NCBI RefSeq assembly: GCF_009901585.1
Contig: NZ_WXYO01000001.1
Location: forward strand, 682,001-746,000
Direction: 5' to 3'
Source: Poritiphilus flavus
Lineage (GTDB): Bacteria; Bacteroidota; Bacteroidia; Flavobacteriales; Flavobacteriaceae
DNA length: 64,000 nucleotides
Made by a program: the position numbers and the translations under genes. Of the stretch, positions 52,069 through 62,096 are shown piece after piece. Numbering within the stretch: the stretch's first letter is position 1; each line of letters opens with the position of its first letter. The notes below the pieces were generated by a model that made no database searches, had not been told where the DNA came from, and saw only the letters and a program-made list of their open reading frames with translations.

Positions 52069-53539
52069 AATCCTTATGTAGTTGAAGGGTGATACAGAAA
52101 CACATTAACAGCAAGGCAGCGATTTGATGCTTGAAAAACCCTGAATTTGAAAGTGCTGCTATTCCCATTGCAAAATTAATAACGTACAGATGTGAAAGAG
52201 GACCTGTTTCTTTTTGTTTTGATTTTGCATGCAAATAAAAGGGGTAAAAGAAGATCAACCAGGAAAACAGCAGCCCTAAGGGAATACCGTATTGAGATAC
52301 TAAAGCCAGATAATCATTGTGGGTGTCGAGCAAAACGCGTGGCACTCTGTCATTTTCACTATAAAGATTCTTATGCCTGTTCCAACGTCCTACCCCAATC
52401 CCCGTCACCGGATTGGCAACAACCATATTCAGGGAGGCATCAAACAGGTCAATCCTGGATTTTATGGAGTTGGTTTCCCTGGAACTTTTGATTTTGATCA
52501 CCTCGTTTAGAGAATTTTTTGAAAGATTGATGTCTATTTTTTTTGCAATCTCCTGGTAGGAATACCGATCCGGAATGTGACTGTTCCTGGAAGCCCATAC
52601 GTAGGCTCCGAGAAGCAGAGCAACACCGGCCGCAACCCTCAGGGTATTTAAAACTATCTTCCTGTGGTTTCCCAAAAGATACATCAAAAAATAGGCCAGA
52701 ATCAGGGTCAGGAAAGCCCCCCTGGTAGCCGACCCAATCAGGATTATCATGGCTACGGCCAATGTAAAAATTCCCAAGCTTCTCTTGATTTGGCGATGCC
52801 TCAACAACACAATCACAAAAAGTGAAATAGCCGCGGATATATTGGCAAACGAATTGAGAGAGAGACTGCCGCTTAACAAGCGGGTTGACCCTCGCATCAG
52901 GGTATTTATATAAGCCTCCAACAAGAGAAAAACAAGACTGATCACAAAACCGTTGATCAGCTCTTTCTGATAATTTTTAATATCGTAAAGTTGTAAAAGA
53001 ACCAGAAAAAGTATGGCATATCGCAGATGAAAGGAATATGCCAAAAGCAAATTAAAATCCCACAGGTCCAATGACTTAAAAATATTAACCAGGAAAACAA
53101 AAAGGAATAAGACCAAAAGCACTTTCAATGATAAGGAGAACTTTATGACCCGTAGTTTGCCTCCTTTGCCGAGCACACCCAGCAAGATTCCCAGAATTAG
53201 ATATAGGTCTATCCTGGTTATCATTGGAAATACCACCTGGGTACGGTCATCCGGGTTTGTAAGTGGGACGCTTATAAATAAATCATCAATAGGCGCAGGA
53301 AAAGCAAGAATGGCAAAGACGAGAAACAAAAAGTATAGCTTTCGCCTCCAAACTGCAAGTAAACAAATAAGAACGAAAAGCCCTAGAGAAGGCAGGGCGA
53401 GCGGACCAATATCTAAAACACTGAGGTTCCCTAAATTTCCAAAGACTGAGGTAATGACAATTCCACCATAAATGGCTAACAACAGTACTAAACTATAGAC
53501 TGAAAAAGCTTTGTTCTCACCTATCTTGACATTTTCCAT
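52052..53539 (-). CDS. O-antigen polymerase-like membrane protein
   Basis: 495 residues with about 12 membrane helices and the large periplasmic loop of Wzy_C proteins (GIGVGRWNRH, then DTHNDYLALVSQYGIPLG). Probably the repeat-unit polymerase. It overlaps the next polymerase-like gene by 17 nt and follows the lipoprotein gene by 26 nt. Confidence 0.87.
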   Translation of the reverse strand: MENVKIGENKAFSVYSLVLLLAIYGGIVITSVFGNLGNLSVLDIGPLALPSLGLFVLICLLAVWRRKLYFLFLVFAILAFPAPIDDLFISVPLTNPDDRTQVVFPMITRIDLYLILGILLGVLGKGGKLRVIKFSLSLKVLLVLFLFVFLVNIFKSLDLWDFNLLLAYSFHLRYAILFLVLLQLYDIKNYQKELINGFVISLVFLLLEAYINTLMRGSTRLLSGSLSLNSFANISAAISLFVIVLLRHRQIKRSLGIFTLAVAMIILIGSATRGAFLTLILAYFLMYLLGNHRKIVLNTLRVAAGVALLLGAYVWASRNSHIPDRYSYQEIAKKIDINLSKNSLNEVIKIKSSRETNSIKSRIDLFDASLNMVVANPVTGIGVGRWNRHKNLYSENDRVPRVLLDTHNDYLALVSQYGIPLGLLFSWLIFFYPFYLHAKSKQKETGPLSHLYVINFAMGIAALSNSGFFKHQIAALLLMCFCITLQLHKDYAKAD

Positions 53540-53565
53540 GAGTCTGCATCACCTGGGCCCCGGCA

Positions 53566-54102
53566 TTAATATAGGATTAATTTGTTCACGAAATAAGAGA
53601 TCTCATTTGACGACAAAAACGGGTCGTATTTGCCATCAACAACCCGGCCTTTTCCTGATAGGGTTTGAAAATCAAATTGTAACCAGGAATTAGGTCTAAA
53701 GTATTTTTTTAATTCCTCAGGTGTAAAAATGTGTTCAGCCTCGTTGTACTTAAATGCCAATTGTTGTATTTCTATTTCGGGTTGTTGTGGATTTTCTCCC
53801 AGGTCTATTCTCACGTGAGATGGGAACTCAAGGATTTCAAAGACAAAATTGACTGTTTGGAATTCTTCGGAACCTCTGATAGGAGCATCTAGTCTTCTTT
53901 CAGAGTTATAGGTCTCTTTTCCTTTGCGATAATACAGCTCAAGCTTGTCGTCCTGTTTGACCTTTACAATAAGTTGCACAACCAGTTGATCCTCGTGTTC
54001 TGGTTTATCAGAACCTGATTTTCCAGACTGTTTGCAAGCTCCAGCCAAAAACAAACTTAAGATAAGGGGGAATATCCATTTTTTAAATCTTATTGCTCTC
54101 AT
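53566..54102 (-). CDS. Lipoprotein of the polysaccharide locus, unknown function
   Basis: 178 residues with a basic lipoprotein signal ending in AGAC (Cys23) and a beta-rich mature domain. No family recognised. Embedded between the sialyltransferase-like gene (33 nt upstream) and the polymerase, so a role in export or surface anchoring is possible but unproven. Confidence 0.72.
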   Translation of the reverse strand: MRAIRFKKWIFPLILSLFLAGACKQSGKSGSDKPEHEDQLVVQLIVKVKQDDKLELYYRKGKETYNSERRLDAPIRGSEEFQTVNFVFEILEFPSHVRIDLGENPQQPEIEIQQLAFKYNEAEHIFTPEELKKYFRPNSWLQFDFQTLSGKGRVVDGKYDPFLSSNEISYFVNKLILY

Positions 54103-54135
54103 GCCATTTGCATTATGCCCTACTTGCGGTAGTTT

Positions 54136-55116
54136 TTAAATTAATGTTAGTTGAATTTGCAGTTTCTCAAAGATAGGCCATAGTTTGTTCAGGTGCTCCT
54201 TTTTTTCGTCAATATAGTAGGACGAAATCTCAATTTTATCCTCGTACATCGACTTTAAACTAACCAAAGCTGATGAGGGATAAGATACTACCAAAGAAGG
54301 CTTATAGCGGGCAATCACTTCTTCTACCGGACTATTTTGGGTGATGTCATCAACTTTTAGAAGGCCTTTATTGGCGTCTTCAAAATTCGTGGTTTGGTCT
54401 GCATGATGTCCTTTAAAATAGATCTTGTCTATCCTTTTGTTAGAGAGAATCTTTTGAATCATGAGTTCATAAAGCGATATCATTTCCGAATTGTCCAGAG
54501 CTTTCGGCTTACCTCCGATAATTAAAGCGCAATTTTCTTTACCAATATAGTCTTCTTCCAGGATAGACACTTTGGTTATCTTTTCAGCTGGCCCAATAGT
54601 AAACTCAGGAAGTATGGAGTAGATCTTGTATATGCCAGAACTGTCCTCAGGAAATATAGTCGGGTTCCTCTTGTACACAAAACCGCACAACAGCGCAAAC
54701 CACTTTCTCTTTAAGTGCACTTTTGGAATAAAAGGTTCGTGATATTCGTAGAAGTAGAGAATTCCCTCGTAGTAAAAGTTTATGCGAACCCCGTATTTCT
54801 CCCTGGGAAAGCTATAAAAAAAGTAATTGTCTAAAAGCGCACTGGTATGTGGGATGAAAAGATTGCAAGGTCTTGATTTTAATATCCTGCCTATTTCCTT
54901 TTTGGCCATATAGGTATTGACCGTTTTGCTAAAAAAGCTGTTTTTATTAATGAAATGATAGCTATTGAAGTGCTCTTTATTTTTCCAAGCAACAGTTGTA
55001 TAAAGCATATTGTTGATCCCGCTATCATTGAAGTACTGCTTTACTATCTTGGACGCTATAAAATTCTGCAGCGGGGTATGCGCTATAAAAATATTGGTGC
55101 GAACGGAATCACTCAT
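54136..55116 (-). CDS. Polysialyltransferase/GT52-like glycosyltransferase
   Basis: 326 residues. The start FIAHTPLQNFIASKIVKQYF, the C-terminal FKGHHAD and the SYPSSAL segment resemble the polysialyltransferase/LOS sialyltransferase group. With NeuB-like and CMP-transferase genes in the same operon, transfer of a nonulosonic acid is likely. The assignment rests on weak motifs. Its 5' end overlaps the Wzx gene by 8 nt. Confidence 0.7.
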   Translation of the reverse strand: MSDSVRTNIFIAHTPLQNFIASKIVKQYFNDSGINNMLYTTVAWKNKEHFNSYHFINKNSFFSKTVNTYMAKKEIGRILKSRPCNLFIPHTSALLDNYFFYSFPREKYGVRINFYYEGILYFYEYHEPFIPKVHLKRKWFALLCGFVYKRNPTIFPEDSSGIYKIYSILPEFTIGPAEKITKVSILEEDYIGKENCALIIGGKPKALDNSEMISLYELMIQKILSNKRIDKIYFKGHHADQTTNFEDANKGLLKVDDITQNSPVEEVIARYKPSLVVSYPSSALVSLKSMYEDKIEISSYYIDEKKEHLNKLWPIFEKLQIQLTLI

Positions 55117-56353
55117 GTCGGGATCGTTGAAATAGAAATTGCTTTATAAGGAACAATGCCAGCATACCGAGCATCTGGGCGAACGCGGCACCCATAACAC
55201 CGTATTTGGGGACCAGCAAAAAATTACTGCCAAGGTTAATTACAGCTCCTAATACGGACGCCTGCAACAGTTTGTGGTCCTGTTTAAAGGCATACAATTT
55301 ATAATGTGGGATATAAGAACAGCAGAAGAAAAAGGTGGCCATCAGCAAAACGAAGAAAACGAAACTGTTCTCTGACAGTTCAGGGCTGTCAAAAAAATAA
55401 AGAAAGGGATAAATACTGGCCGCGCCGATCAAAAATCCCACTACGGTATTGACGAGTACCTGCTTCCTGAACCTTCCAAAAACCGTATTAAAACTCTTTA
55501 TTCCCTGTCCTGCGCTCTCTATGATATGAGGCGACATCACTATGATCACCGTAGCGTGGACAAATACAAAAAGCGCATTGGATATGCCATAGAAAAAGGT
55601 AAAGATCCCAACGGCCTCCTTAGTGCTGAAGTAATCCAGGAAATAGCGGCCGGAGAACTCCATGATCTTGTAGAAGATGGTAGAAATAAAAAATGGGGTG
55701 GAGATCATTACGCCCTTCCGTATCCATTTGGTATCGATTTCCTTAAGGTTCAGCTTAAAAGGAACGTATCTCAAGGCCATAAAAATTGAGATCACTGCCC
55801 CTATAAGCCACAGTATCAGAACAGAGTTAATCGTCCTTCCAAAATCACTAAACGTCCACAGCAATAACAACAGCAGTATCCAAAGTCCGCTGCGAACGAA
55901 TAGTACCGCCGAAGCGATCACAGATCTTTTTAAAACGATCAGTATTCTGTACAGCTCCTGAGACAAGTGTTCCGCAACCAGTATCCCGTAAAAGAACCAG
56001 ATGTACTGAAAGTCCACCACATTGTAGAGGAAAACAAAAATCACCGCGGGTAATACCAAAAGGTAAATCAGTCCGTGAAAGAAAAGCTGATTCACCAGGT
56101 AATAGTTGAGACCCCGGGCTTGCTGTTTCAGAATTTCCCTGGTGTTATAAGTGTAAAAGTCGAAGCCTAAAAGGTAAATGAGTAAGGTTACAGTGGTCTG
56201 GAAGATACCAAAAACCCCCATTTCATAGATGCCCAGTTTTTTGACAATAAGAATGGAGAGCAGAAATTTGGCTACTACCGTAAATACCCGAAGGATGAGG
56301 TTTTGGCTTTGTTCGCTTTGAAGCAAGTTTTTAATCGACCACTTCAATCTCAT
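55109..56353 (-). CDS. Oligosaccharide flippase (Wzx-like)
   Basis: 414 residues with about 12 membrane helices. It should flip the undecaprenyl-linked repeat unit outward. The ATG at 56351-56353 (MRLKWSIKNLL) is preferred over a start at 56404, which would overlap the upstream gene by 74 nt. Overlaps the flanking genes slightly on both sides, typical of one operon. Confidence 0.88.
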   Translation of the reverse strand: MRLKWSIKNLLQSEQSQNLILRVFTVVAKFLLSILIVKKLGIYEMGVFGIFQTTVTLLIYLLGFDFYTYNTREILKQQARGLNYYLVNQLFFHGLIYLLVLPAVIFVFLYNVVDFQYIWFFYGILVAEHLSQELYRILIVLKRSVIASAVLFVRSGLWILLLLLLWTFSDFGRTINSVLILWLIGAVISIFMALRYVPFKLNLKEIDTKWIRKGVMISTPFFISTIFYKIMEFSGRYFLDYFSTKEAVGIFTFFYGISNALFVFVHATVIIVMSPHIIESAGQGIKSFNTVFGRFRKQVLVNTVVGFLIGAASIYPFLYFFDSPELSENSFVFFVLLMATFFFCCSYIPHYKLYAFKQDHKLLQASVLGAVINLGSNFLLVPKYGVMGAAFAQMLGMLALFLIKQFLFQRSRHE

Positions 56354-57701
56354 TTTCTTTGACCAGATACAAGCAAAATTGCTTTTCGAACGCCGACTCC
56401 ACATTTAAAGCCGCCTTTTCGCTTATGACGATATGGCCCACATTCCCGTGAATAAGTTTTTTGGTGGATAGGGCAGTTTCGATTTTCGTGAGTAATACCC
56501 CCCCGGTGTACTTGTACAGCGATTCTCTTTCCAGTCTGGTAAAACTGTCCTGTTTCAGGATGGCCTGCATTCCCTGGCCGGTATGCCTGAAAAAGGTGTT
56601 TCCTTCCGGCCTTACCCCAATTAGGGAATCGGCATTGAAGATGGAGAGTGTATTTACCGCGTCATTGATTATTCCGGCATCCACAAAGGGATAATTGACG
56701 GAACAGAACATGGCCGCTGAACAGGAATCGATCATCCCGGATTTGTGAATAGCAGCCAGGGTTTCCAGGAGTGAGATGTTTATTCTTTCGATCTTCTCCG
56801 AACGCCTGAAGAAATCAATTCCGTCTCCGTATTGTTTTTTGATATGCTCTTCGATCAAAGGGTCACTCGAGGCCACAATAATCTTTGAGATATTCTTGGC
56901 CCTCTGCAGGCTGGCTATTTTGCGATCTAAGAAGGTAGAACCGTTAAAGTTCTCAAGAGCTATGTCGTAATTTGGCCTTATCGGAATTACAGCCGCGGTC
57001 TTTGGCAACGGTATACGCTCTCTTTGAACAAAGGCATCTTTGATCTTCAAGCGGGTATCCAGTATCCTTAGTTCATTGTTGGTAAGGTTATTATTGTGTC
57101 GCCTGTAGCTGAAGAGGGTCTCATTGATGCTGGCAACCTTGAATTTACTGATGAATTTTATCCAAAGTTCATAACCGTCCTGGCAGGTATAGCTTTCATC
57201 GTAACCTCCAACAGCCTTCATCGCCTTAACACGTATCATTGTACAAGCCCCGTGGGCCGGTTGATCGTAAATGGTTACCTCTTTTTTGAAATCGTGCCTT
57301 TTGATCTCTGACACGATATTGTTCCCGGAATCTACGATGTAATAATCCGGAAATACCATGCCAAGTTCAGGGTCTGCCTCCAGGTAATCCACCATCTTTT
57401 TGAGCGCTTCCGTATCCAGGTAATCATCTGCATCCAGGCGCATGATATACTTGCCTTTGGAAAGTTTCAAGGCGATATTATTGGTGATATTAAGCCCTTT
57501 GTTCTTCTGATAGATCACCTGAATTTTGGGATGGTCAGAATAGGATTCGATAATGGTTTTAGAGTCGTCTGTAGAACCATCATCTATGATAAGCAATTCG
57601 AAATCCTGAAAGCTTTGATTCAGAACACTCTGTATCGCCTGCTCTATATATCTTTCGTAATTGTAATTCGTTATATAGACTGTAATAAGCGGTTTTACCA
57701 T
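56331..57701 (-). CDS. Glycosyltransferase family 2 fused to a degenerate NeuA-like cytidylyltransferase domain
   Basis: 456 residues. Residues 1-215 are a GT2 domain (TNYNYERYIEQAIQSVL, IIDDGS at 39-44, DADD at 90-93). Residues about 228-456 follow the order of NeuA: AVIPIR, ASSD, a CSVNYPFVD strand where NeuA has QPTSPL-like sequence, and EKAALNVESAFE near the end. But the nucleotide-binding loop RxGSxxxxxKN reads RPNYDIALENF, without Gly, Ser or Lys. It may therefore bind a sugar nucleotide without activating it. Confidence 0.85.
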   Translation of the reverse strand: MVKPLITVYITNYNYERYIEQAIQSVLNQSFQDFELLIIDDGSTDDSKTIIESYSDHPKIQVIYQKNKGLNITNNIALKLSKGKYIMRLDADDYLDTEALKKMVDYLEADPELGMVFPDYYIVDSGNNIVSEIKRHDFKKEVTIYDQPAHGACTMIRVKAMKAVGGYDESYTCQDGYELWIKFISKFKVASINETLFSYRRHNNNLTNNELRILDTRLKIKDAFVQRERIPLPKTAAVIPIRPNYDIALENFNGSTFLDRKIASLQRAKNISKIIVASSDPLIEEHIKKQYGDGIDFFRRSEKIERINISLLETLAAIHKSGMIDSCSAAMFCSVNYPFVDAGIINDAVNTLSIFNADSLIGVRPEGNTFFRHTGQGMQAILKQDSFTRLERESLYKYTGGVLLTKIETALSTKKLIHGNVGHIVISEKAALNVESAFEKQFCLYLVKENEIEVVD

Positions 57702-57816
57702 AAGAATTCAAAAATTTAGTCTTAAAATTCCTGCTTTTCCGTCTGAAAAGAAAGTGCCTGGATCCAGCCTTTGGTTCTGGCTTATACTCCTAAACAAGGC
57801 CTTGCCTCAGTGAGCA
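57702..57816. other. Short non-coding gap inside the polysaccharide operon
   Basis: 115 nt between the methyltransferase and fusion genes. A weak CCAG / CTGG hairpin is present, but no terminator or promoter is convincing. Confidence 0.4.
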
Positions 57817-58941
57817 CTAATTATCGAAAGGAACACCTACAAGGGTAAGCCCGTCCGAAAAGCGTGCCTCGTCAATAAACTGTTGTAACTCTACCTGCAA
57901 ACCTCCGGTATTGACCAGAGCGCCATAATCTCCCGTACTGTTCCCGATCTGCATCAGGGTTTCGTAAACATCCATTCCGTAGTACCAGGCTGCTATTGGT
58001 TTAAACTTGTGCAGGTAATACAACTCCGCCGCCGAAGCATCTGTAAATAGCATAATGTGGCCCATAGGGTCTATATGGCGGATGATGGTCTCCGGATTCA
58101 AACGTTGAATCGCGGAACTCAGGGAGTCCCAGCGGGGAAGCTTGGAAATTACCATCCCTGCATCACTTTTGGAAACTACCTGGTAAGCGGCATCCAGTAT
58201 CCTTCCGGGATTAGGAGTATGCTCCAGCAAGCCCCAGAAAGTAACAATATCGAAGCCTTCGTAATCCGCGGCGGCCTCAATAAAATCCCTGCTGTCCATT
58301 TCGAAGCCCCATATTTCCTTGGCGAAATCACGGCTGCTTTCACTTAGTTCTATCCCTTCTGCCTGGATTCCCTGGCGCCTGCAAGCCTCTACGAAGTGCC
58401 CGGCACCGGATCCTACATCAAGAATACTTTTTGGCTTTCTGCCGTATTGCTTTTCAAAAACTTCAATGGTCCAGTTCACCCATGGCACCGCAATGGAGTT
58501 AAGCCTGGATTCCGCAGAAGATTTATCCGTATAGGTAGCGGCATAAGTGACGTTATTCAGGTAAAAATCGTTGATGGTCTTTTTGCTTGGCCTGTTTTTT
58601 ACATAGACGTGGCCAGTATCCGGGGTCTGTACATATTTGGCCCCGTAAATATCGGCGATCTCCTCGGCCTGATCTGTGGCAATACCAGTTATCGGGCAGC
58701 TTTCAACTGCTTCGTTTTCTCCCGAATACAATTCCTTCCGGGACTTGTTATAGTATTCAACCTTATTTTTAATGTTCTCAACGATGTTCTTTTTGAGTTT
58801 CAACAGGTCCGTCTTTTTTCCCAAATAGAGATCCACGGGAAAAGCTTCCATTTCTTCGGAATTCTTTCTTACCCAAACTTCCTTGCTCTTATCCCGGGTA
58901 GCGGATAACGGACTTTCTTTAAACCATTTCATAAAAGGCAT
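57817..58941 (-). CDS. SAM-dependent methyltransferase
   Basis: 374 residues. An N-terminal ~150-residue extension (with CPITGIAT) precedes a class I methyltransferase domain with LDVGSGAGHFVEAC (motif I) and FDIVTFWGLLEHTPNPG (motif IV/post). Probably modifies a sugar of the polysaccharide. Substrate unknown. Confidence 0.9.
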   Translation of the reverse strand: MPFMKWFKESPLSATRDKSKEVWVRKNSEEMEAFPVDLYLGKKTDLLKLKKNIVENIKNKVEYYNKSRKELYSGENEAVESCPITGIATDQAEEIADIYGAKYVQTPDTGHVYVKNRPSKKTINDFYLNNVTYAATYTDKSSAESRLNSIAVPWVNWTIEVFEKQYGRKPKSILDVGSGAGHFVEACRRQGIQAEGIELSESSRDFAKEIWGFEMDSRDFIEAAADYEGFDIVTFWGLLEHTPNPGRILDAAYQVVSKSDAGMVISKLPRWDSLSSAIQRLNPETIIRHIDPMGHIMLFTDASAAELYYLHKFKPIAAWYYGMDVYETLMQIGNSTGDYGALVNTGGLQVELQQFIDEARFSDGLTLVGVPFDN

Positions 58942-58968
58942 GTTTATTTTTACGCAAAAGTATTTAAA

Positions 58969-59997
58969 TTATTCAATGTAATCCCAATTTAATTTTTGAT
59001 GCTCTTTCACATCTTCCTTTAATCTTTTTCCGATCAATTTATAGAAATCTCTGGCGTCAATCCCATGGTTCGGCCTTAATACGGTGAGGTTTTCTTCCGT
59101 AAGAACGGTTCCTTTTTTTAGATCTGCGCTGGGGTAAACCGCTCGCCTGAAACTGATCACATGATCTCCTTCAACTTCCAGAGGTCGCTTAAGCGGGTCT
59201 CCTTTCAGGTCCTGGATTTTCCTGATCTCAAGGATCATTTCCAGAACCTCGTCTTTGGTCAGGGAAACCTTGTGATCCCTGAATTCCTTATTCTCCCTGG
59301 AATCGGTAAAGTGAAATTCCAGGATCTCCGCTCCCATGGCATAGGAGGTGATCAGTGCCTGCATTCCTTCTGTATGATCCGAATACCCAATGGGAAGACC
59401 CAACGCTTCCCGGAATGAGGCCATTACGGCTAAATTGGCATCGGAAAAGGGAATGGGATACATGGAGGTACATTGCAGCACGGCCAGATAATCCGGGTCC
59501 TTATAGCGGGCATTCGCGTCCTGTATAAATCGCACCGCATCTATCACCTCTTCCAGCGTGGATAAGCCCGTAGACAATATAAGAGGTTTGCCCAGTTCTG
59601 CGAATCCTTTAAGTACCGGATAAGCCGTAAGGTCGCCGGACCCGATCTTGTAAACATCACTGAATTCATCGATCCAGGGTACATAATCTATATTCCAGAC
59701 AGAAGCCATGAACTTTACTCCTTTGGCCTCACACAACTCAGCCAGCTGAATGTATTGCTCCCGGCTTAACTCAAACTTCTTAAAATGTTTATTTCGCTGT
59801 GGAGATTCCAGCCTGCTTACCAGGGTGTCTCCGGAGTAGATCTGAAATTTTACATAGTCCACATCAGAATCGATCGCAAGGCGGGTAAGCGCCAGGGCAT
59901 ACTCAAAATCTCCTTCGTGATTTCCTCCTATCTCAGCGATCAATAAGGGCCCGTGTTTCCCTTTCCAGGTATTATTCTTCATATTGTAACTTTTCAA
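58969..59997 (-). CDS. Nonulosonic acid synthase (NeuB/SpsE family)
   Basis: 342 residues: NeuB TIM-barrel domain (LLIAEIGGNHEGDFEYALAL at about 18-37, FQIYSGDTL, SDHTEG) and a C-terminal SAF domain (about 275-342, VYPSADLKKGTVL). It condenses phosphoenolpyruvate with a 6-carbon amino sugar to form sialic-, legionaminic- or pseudaminic-type acid. The partner epimerase and dehydratase genes are not in view. Its 5' end overlaps the SpsF-like gene by 26 nt; an internal Met6 start would reduce this. Confidence 0.92.
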   Translation of the reverse strand: MKSYNMKNNTWKGKHGPLLIAEIGGNHEGDFEYALALTRLAIDSDVDYVKFQIYSGDTLVSRLESPQRNKHFKKFELSREQYIQLAELCEAKGVKFMASVWNIDYVPWIDEFSDVYKIGSGDLTAYPVLKGFAELGKPLILSTGLSTLEEVIDAVRFIQDANARYKDPDYLAVLQCTSMYPIPFSDANLAVMASFREALGLPIGYSDHTEGMQALITSYAMGAEILEFHFTDSRENKEFRDHKVSLTKDEVLEMILEIRKIQDLKGDPLKRPLEVEGDHVISFRRAVYPSADLKKGTVLTEENLTVLRPNHGIDARDFYKLIGKRLKEDVKEHQKLNWDYIE

Positions 59998-60658
59998 ATA
60001 TCTCTATGATCTCCCGATACCCATATGCCGTATGATCCTTCTCCATAGAAGAGATTATACTGCTGGCATTGGAAAAATCCTCGGGTGTATCTATGGCAAA
60101 ATTCAAGCCTTGCCCTACTCCTTCCGCATCGTAAACAAAGTGTATCTTCTCATCGTCTTGCCGGTAAAAGTAGGTCATAACATGTTCCAGGTCGTCCTGT
60201 TGAAAAAAAGGAAAGCATTTTTCATAAAAAGCCACATTCACGATCTCCACACTCATGCCTTTGGGATAAGTCCTGTTTTTTACGTTGGAAATAAAATGGA
60301 ACTGCTCTTGTTCAATGGTAGAGATCATATGTGCGATCAACGAGGGATCCAGGAAAATGTTGTCTCCGTTAATGCGAACGATATGGTCAAAATTATATTC
60401 ACGGGCACAATTGAGGAATCTCAGGGCTACATTATCCAGATCTCCCCTGAAGCATTTCACTCCGTATTCCGCGCAAAAATCTGCGATTGGGTCATCCGTG
60501 GATTCGGTGGATGTACAGACCACTATAGGGTATTCCCTGGTAAGAGGGCTCAGCCGTTCCAGAATGTAGGTCAGTATCTCTTTGCCGTTGATCTGCTTCA
60601 GGATCTTTCCCGGGAGGCGGGAGGAATTATACCTGCATAAAATCGCTATCCCTGTCAT
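59972..60658 (-). CDS. SpsF-like cytidylyltransferase
   Basis: 228-residue nucleotidyltransferase with the SpsF pattern: [15 protein letters not shown] (N-terminal loop with Arg and Lys), TSTESTDD and RINGDNIF. It is paired with the NeuB/SpsE-like gene as in Bacillus spore-coat loci and probably activates the acid with CTP. The overlap with the acyltransferase gene upstream is 4 nt. Confidence 0.9.
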   Translation of the reverse strand: MTGIAILCRYNSSRLPGKILKQINGKEILTYILERLSPLTREYPIVVCTSTESTDDPIADFCAEYGVKCFRGDLDNVALRFLNCAREYNFDHIVRINGDNIFLDPSLIAHMISTIEQEQFHFISNVKNRTYPKGMSVEIVNVAFYEKCFPFFQQDDLEHVMTYFYRQDDEKIHFVYDAEGVGQGLNFAIDTPEDFSNASSIISSMEKDHTAYGYREIIEIFEKLQYEE

Positions 60659-61215
60659 TTTCTACTTCCGATTACTTTTGCGGGAACCCCGCCTACAATA
60701 CCATATGCCGGTACATCTTCCTTGACTACCGCCCCGGCGGCAATCACTGCTCCTTCACCTATGGTAACCCCTTTTAGGATCTTTGCGCCAGTCGCGATCC
60801 AGACATCATTGCCGATGCTGATCCCCTCTGTCTGGTTAGCCTGGGTATTGATCCGTTCTCCCATGGCGATGGAGTGATCGCTATCCACAATATAGACAAA
60901 GGGTGCGATCAGGCAATCATCTCCAATTTCTATAGATTCCGAGGCGTAAATGAAAGTATAGAACCCAACGGTAGTACGTTTCCCAATGCTGATTTTCGCA
61001 GAAGAGTTACAGGCGCATATCTGGGCTCCCTGTTTTAAGACCACCTCATCGTCAATGTTGATATTTCCAGGAAAACGCAACAGGGAAACCTGCTTATCAA
61101 TAAAGACCCGGCTTCCAAGATTGCCCAGTCTTGTAGACTGATAAAAGCTTCGCCACCTGTTCCGTAAGGTGAATTTTAAGTGTTTCCTAAGTTGGCTCTT
61201 GCCTTCTTCACTCAT
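60655..61215 (-). CDS. Hexapeptide-repeat acyltransferase
   Basis: 186-residue left-handed beta-helix acyltransferase (LbetaH) with repeats such as [15 protein letters not shown] and [15 protein letters not shown] and the catalytic-type His in DSDHSIA. Likely O- or N-acetylates a sugar of the surface glycan. It follows rfbD by 2 nt. Confidence 0.91.
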   Translation of the reverse strand: MSEEGKSQLRKHLKFTLRNRWRSFYQSTRLGNLGSRVFIDKQVSLLRFPGNINIDDEVVLKQGAQICACNSSAKISIGKRTTVGFYTFIYASESIEIGDDCLIAPFVYIVDSDHSIAMGERINTQANQTEGISIGNDVWIATGAKILKGVTIGEGAVIAAGAVVKEDVPAYGIVGGVPAKVIGSRK

Positions 61216-61217
61216 TT

Positions 61218-62096
61218 TTATACCTTTTTCCTTTGCGATAGCACATTCATATTATTCAGACAGACCCTAAGGCTCTCTTTCCAATTGGGAATTTCGATAT
61301 CAAAAGCCGCTTTGGTCCTGGCCTTGCTTAGGGTACTGTTTTTTGGCCTTTGGGCCGCGGTTGGATAGTCTTCTGTCCTAATGGGGTTAAGCCGGATATC
61401 CGCTCCGCTTTGTTTGAATATTTCCCTGGCAAAATCGTACCAACTGATCTGTCCTTCATTGCTGTAATGATATATTCCGTAAGCCGTGGATCCGGTTTGA
61501 ATCAAATACAGCAGGAACCCTGCCAGGTCCATGGCATAAGTGGGCGATCCTATTTGGTCTTCTACCACCCCCAATTCAGATCTTTCTCCGCTTAACCGTA
61601 TCATCGTCTTCAGAAAGTTATGGCCGTATTCCGAATAGACCCAGGAAGTCCTGATGATAAAATAGGTGTCGAGCAGATCCTGAACATACTGTTCTCCCTG
61701 CAACTTAGAGCTGCCGTAATGGCTTAGTGGGTTCGGGCGGTCCGTTTCCGTATAAGGTTCCGCCTTATTGCCGTCAAATACAAAATCCGTAGATATCTGG
61801 ATCAAAACGCAGGCCGTCTTTGCACAGGCCAAAGCCAGGTTTTTGCAGCCGTCAGCGTTTATGCTGCTGGACAGTTCCTGCTCCTCTTCCGCCTGATCTA
61901 CTTTGGTATAGGCTGCGCAATTTATACAGTAATCGAAAGCTCCATCCCTCAGAAACTCATCCACGGCTTCAGCGCTGGCAATATCCAGTTCCGACAGGTC
62001 CGTAAATACGAACTGCAAATGCGGATAATCTTGGGCGATGTGCTGCAAACTTTTGCCCAGCTGACCCTCAGAACCGGTAACCAGAATCTTTGTCAT
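61218..62096 (-). CDS. rfbD: dTDP-4-dehydrorhamnose reductase
   Basis: 292-residue SDR enzyme making dTDP-L-rhamnose with NAD(P)H. Cofactor loop GSEGQLG, the Asp/Cys strand [12 protein letters not shown] and catalytic YGSSK are seen. Its start overlaps the rfbC stop by 4 nt. Confidence 0.96.
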   Translation of the reverse strand: MTKILVTGSEGQLGKSLQHIAQDYPHLQFVFTDLSELDIASAEAVDEFLRDGAFDYCINCAAYTKVDQAEEEQELSSSINADGCKNLALACAKTACVLIQISTDFVFDGNKAEPYTETDRPNPLSHYGSSKLQGEQYVQDLLDTYFIIRTSWVYSEYGHNFLKTMIRLSGERSELGVVEDQIGSPTYAMDLAGFLLYLIQTGSTAYGIYHYSNEGQISWYDFAREIFKQSGADIRLNPIRTEDYPTAAQRPKNSTLSKARTKAAFDIEIPNWKESLRVCLNNMNVLSQRKKV

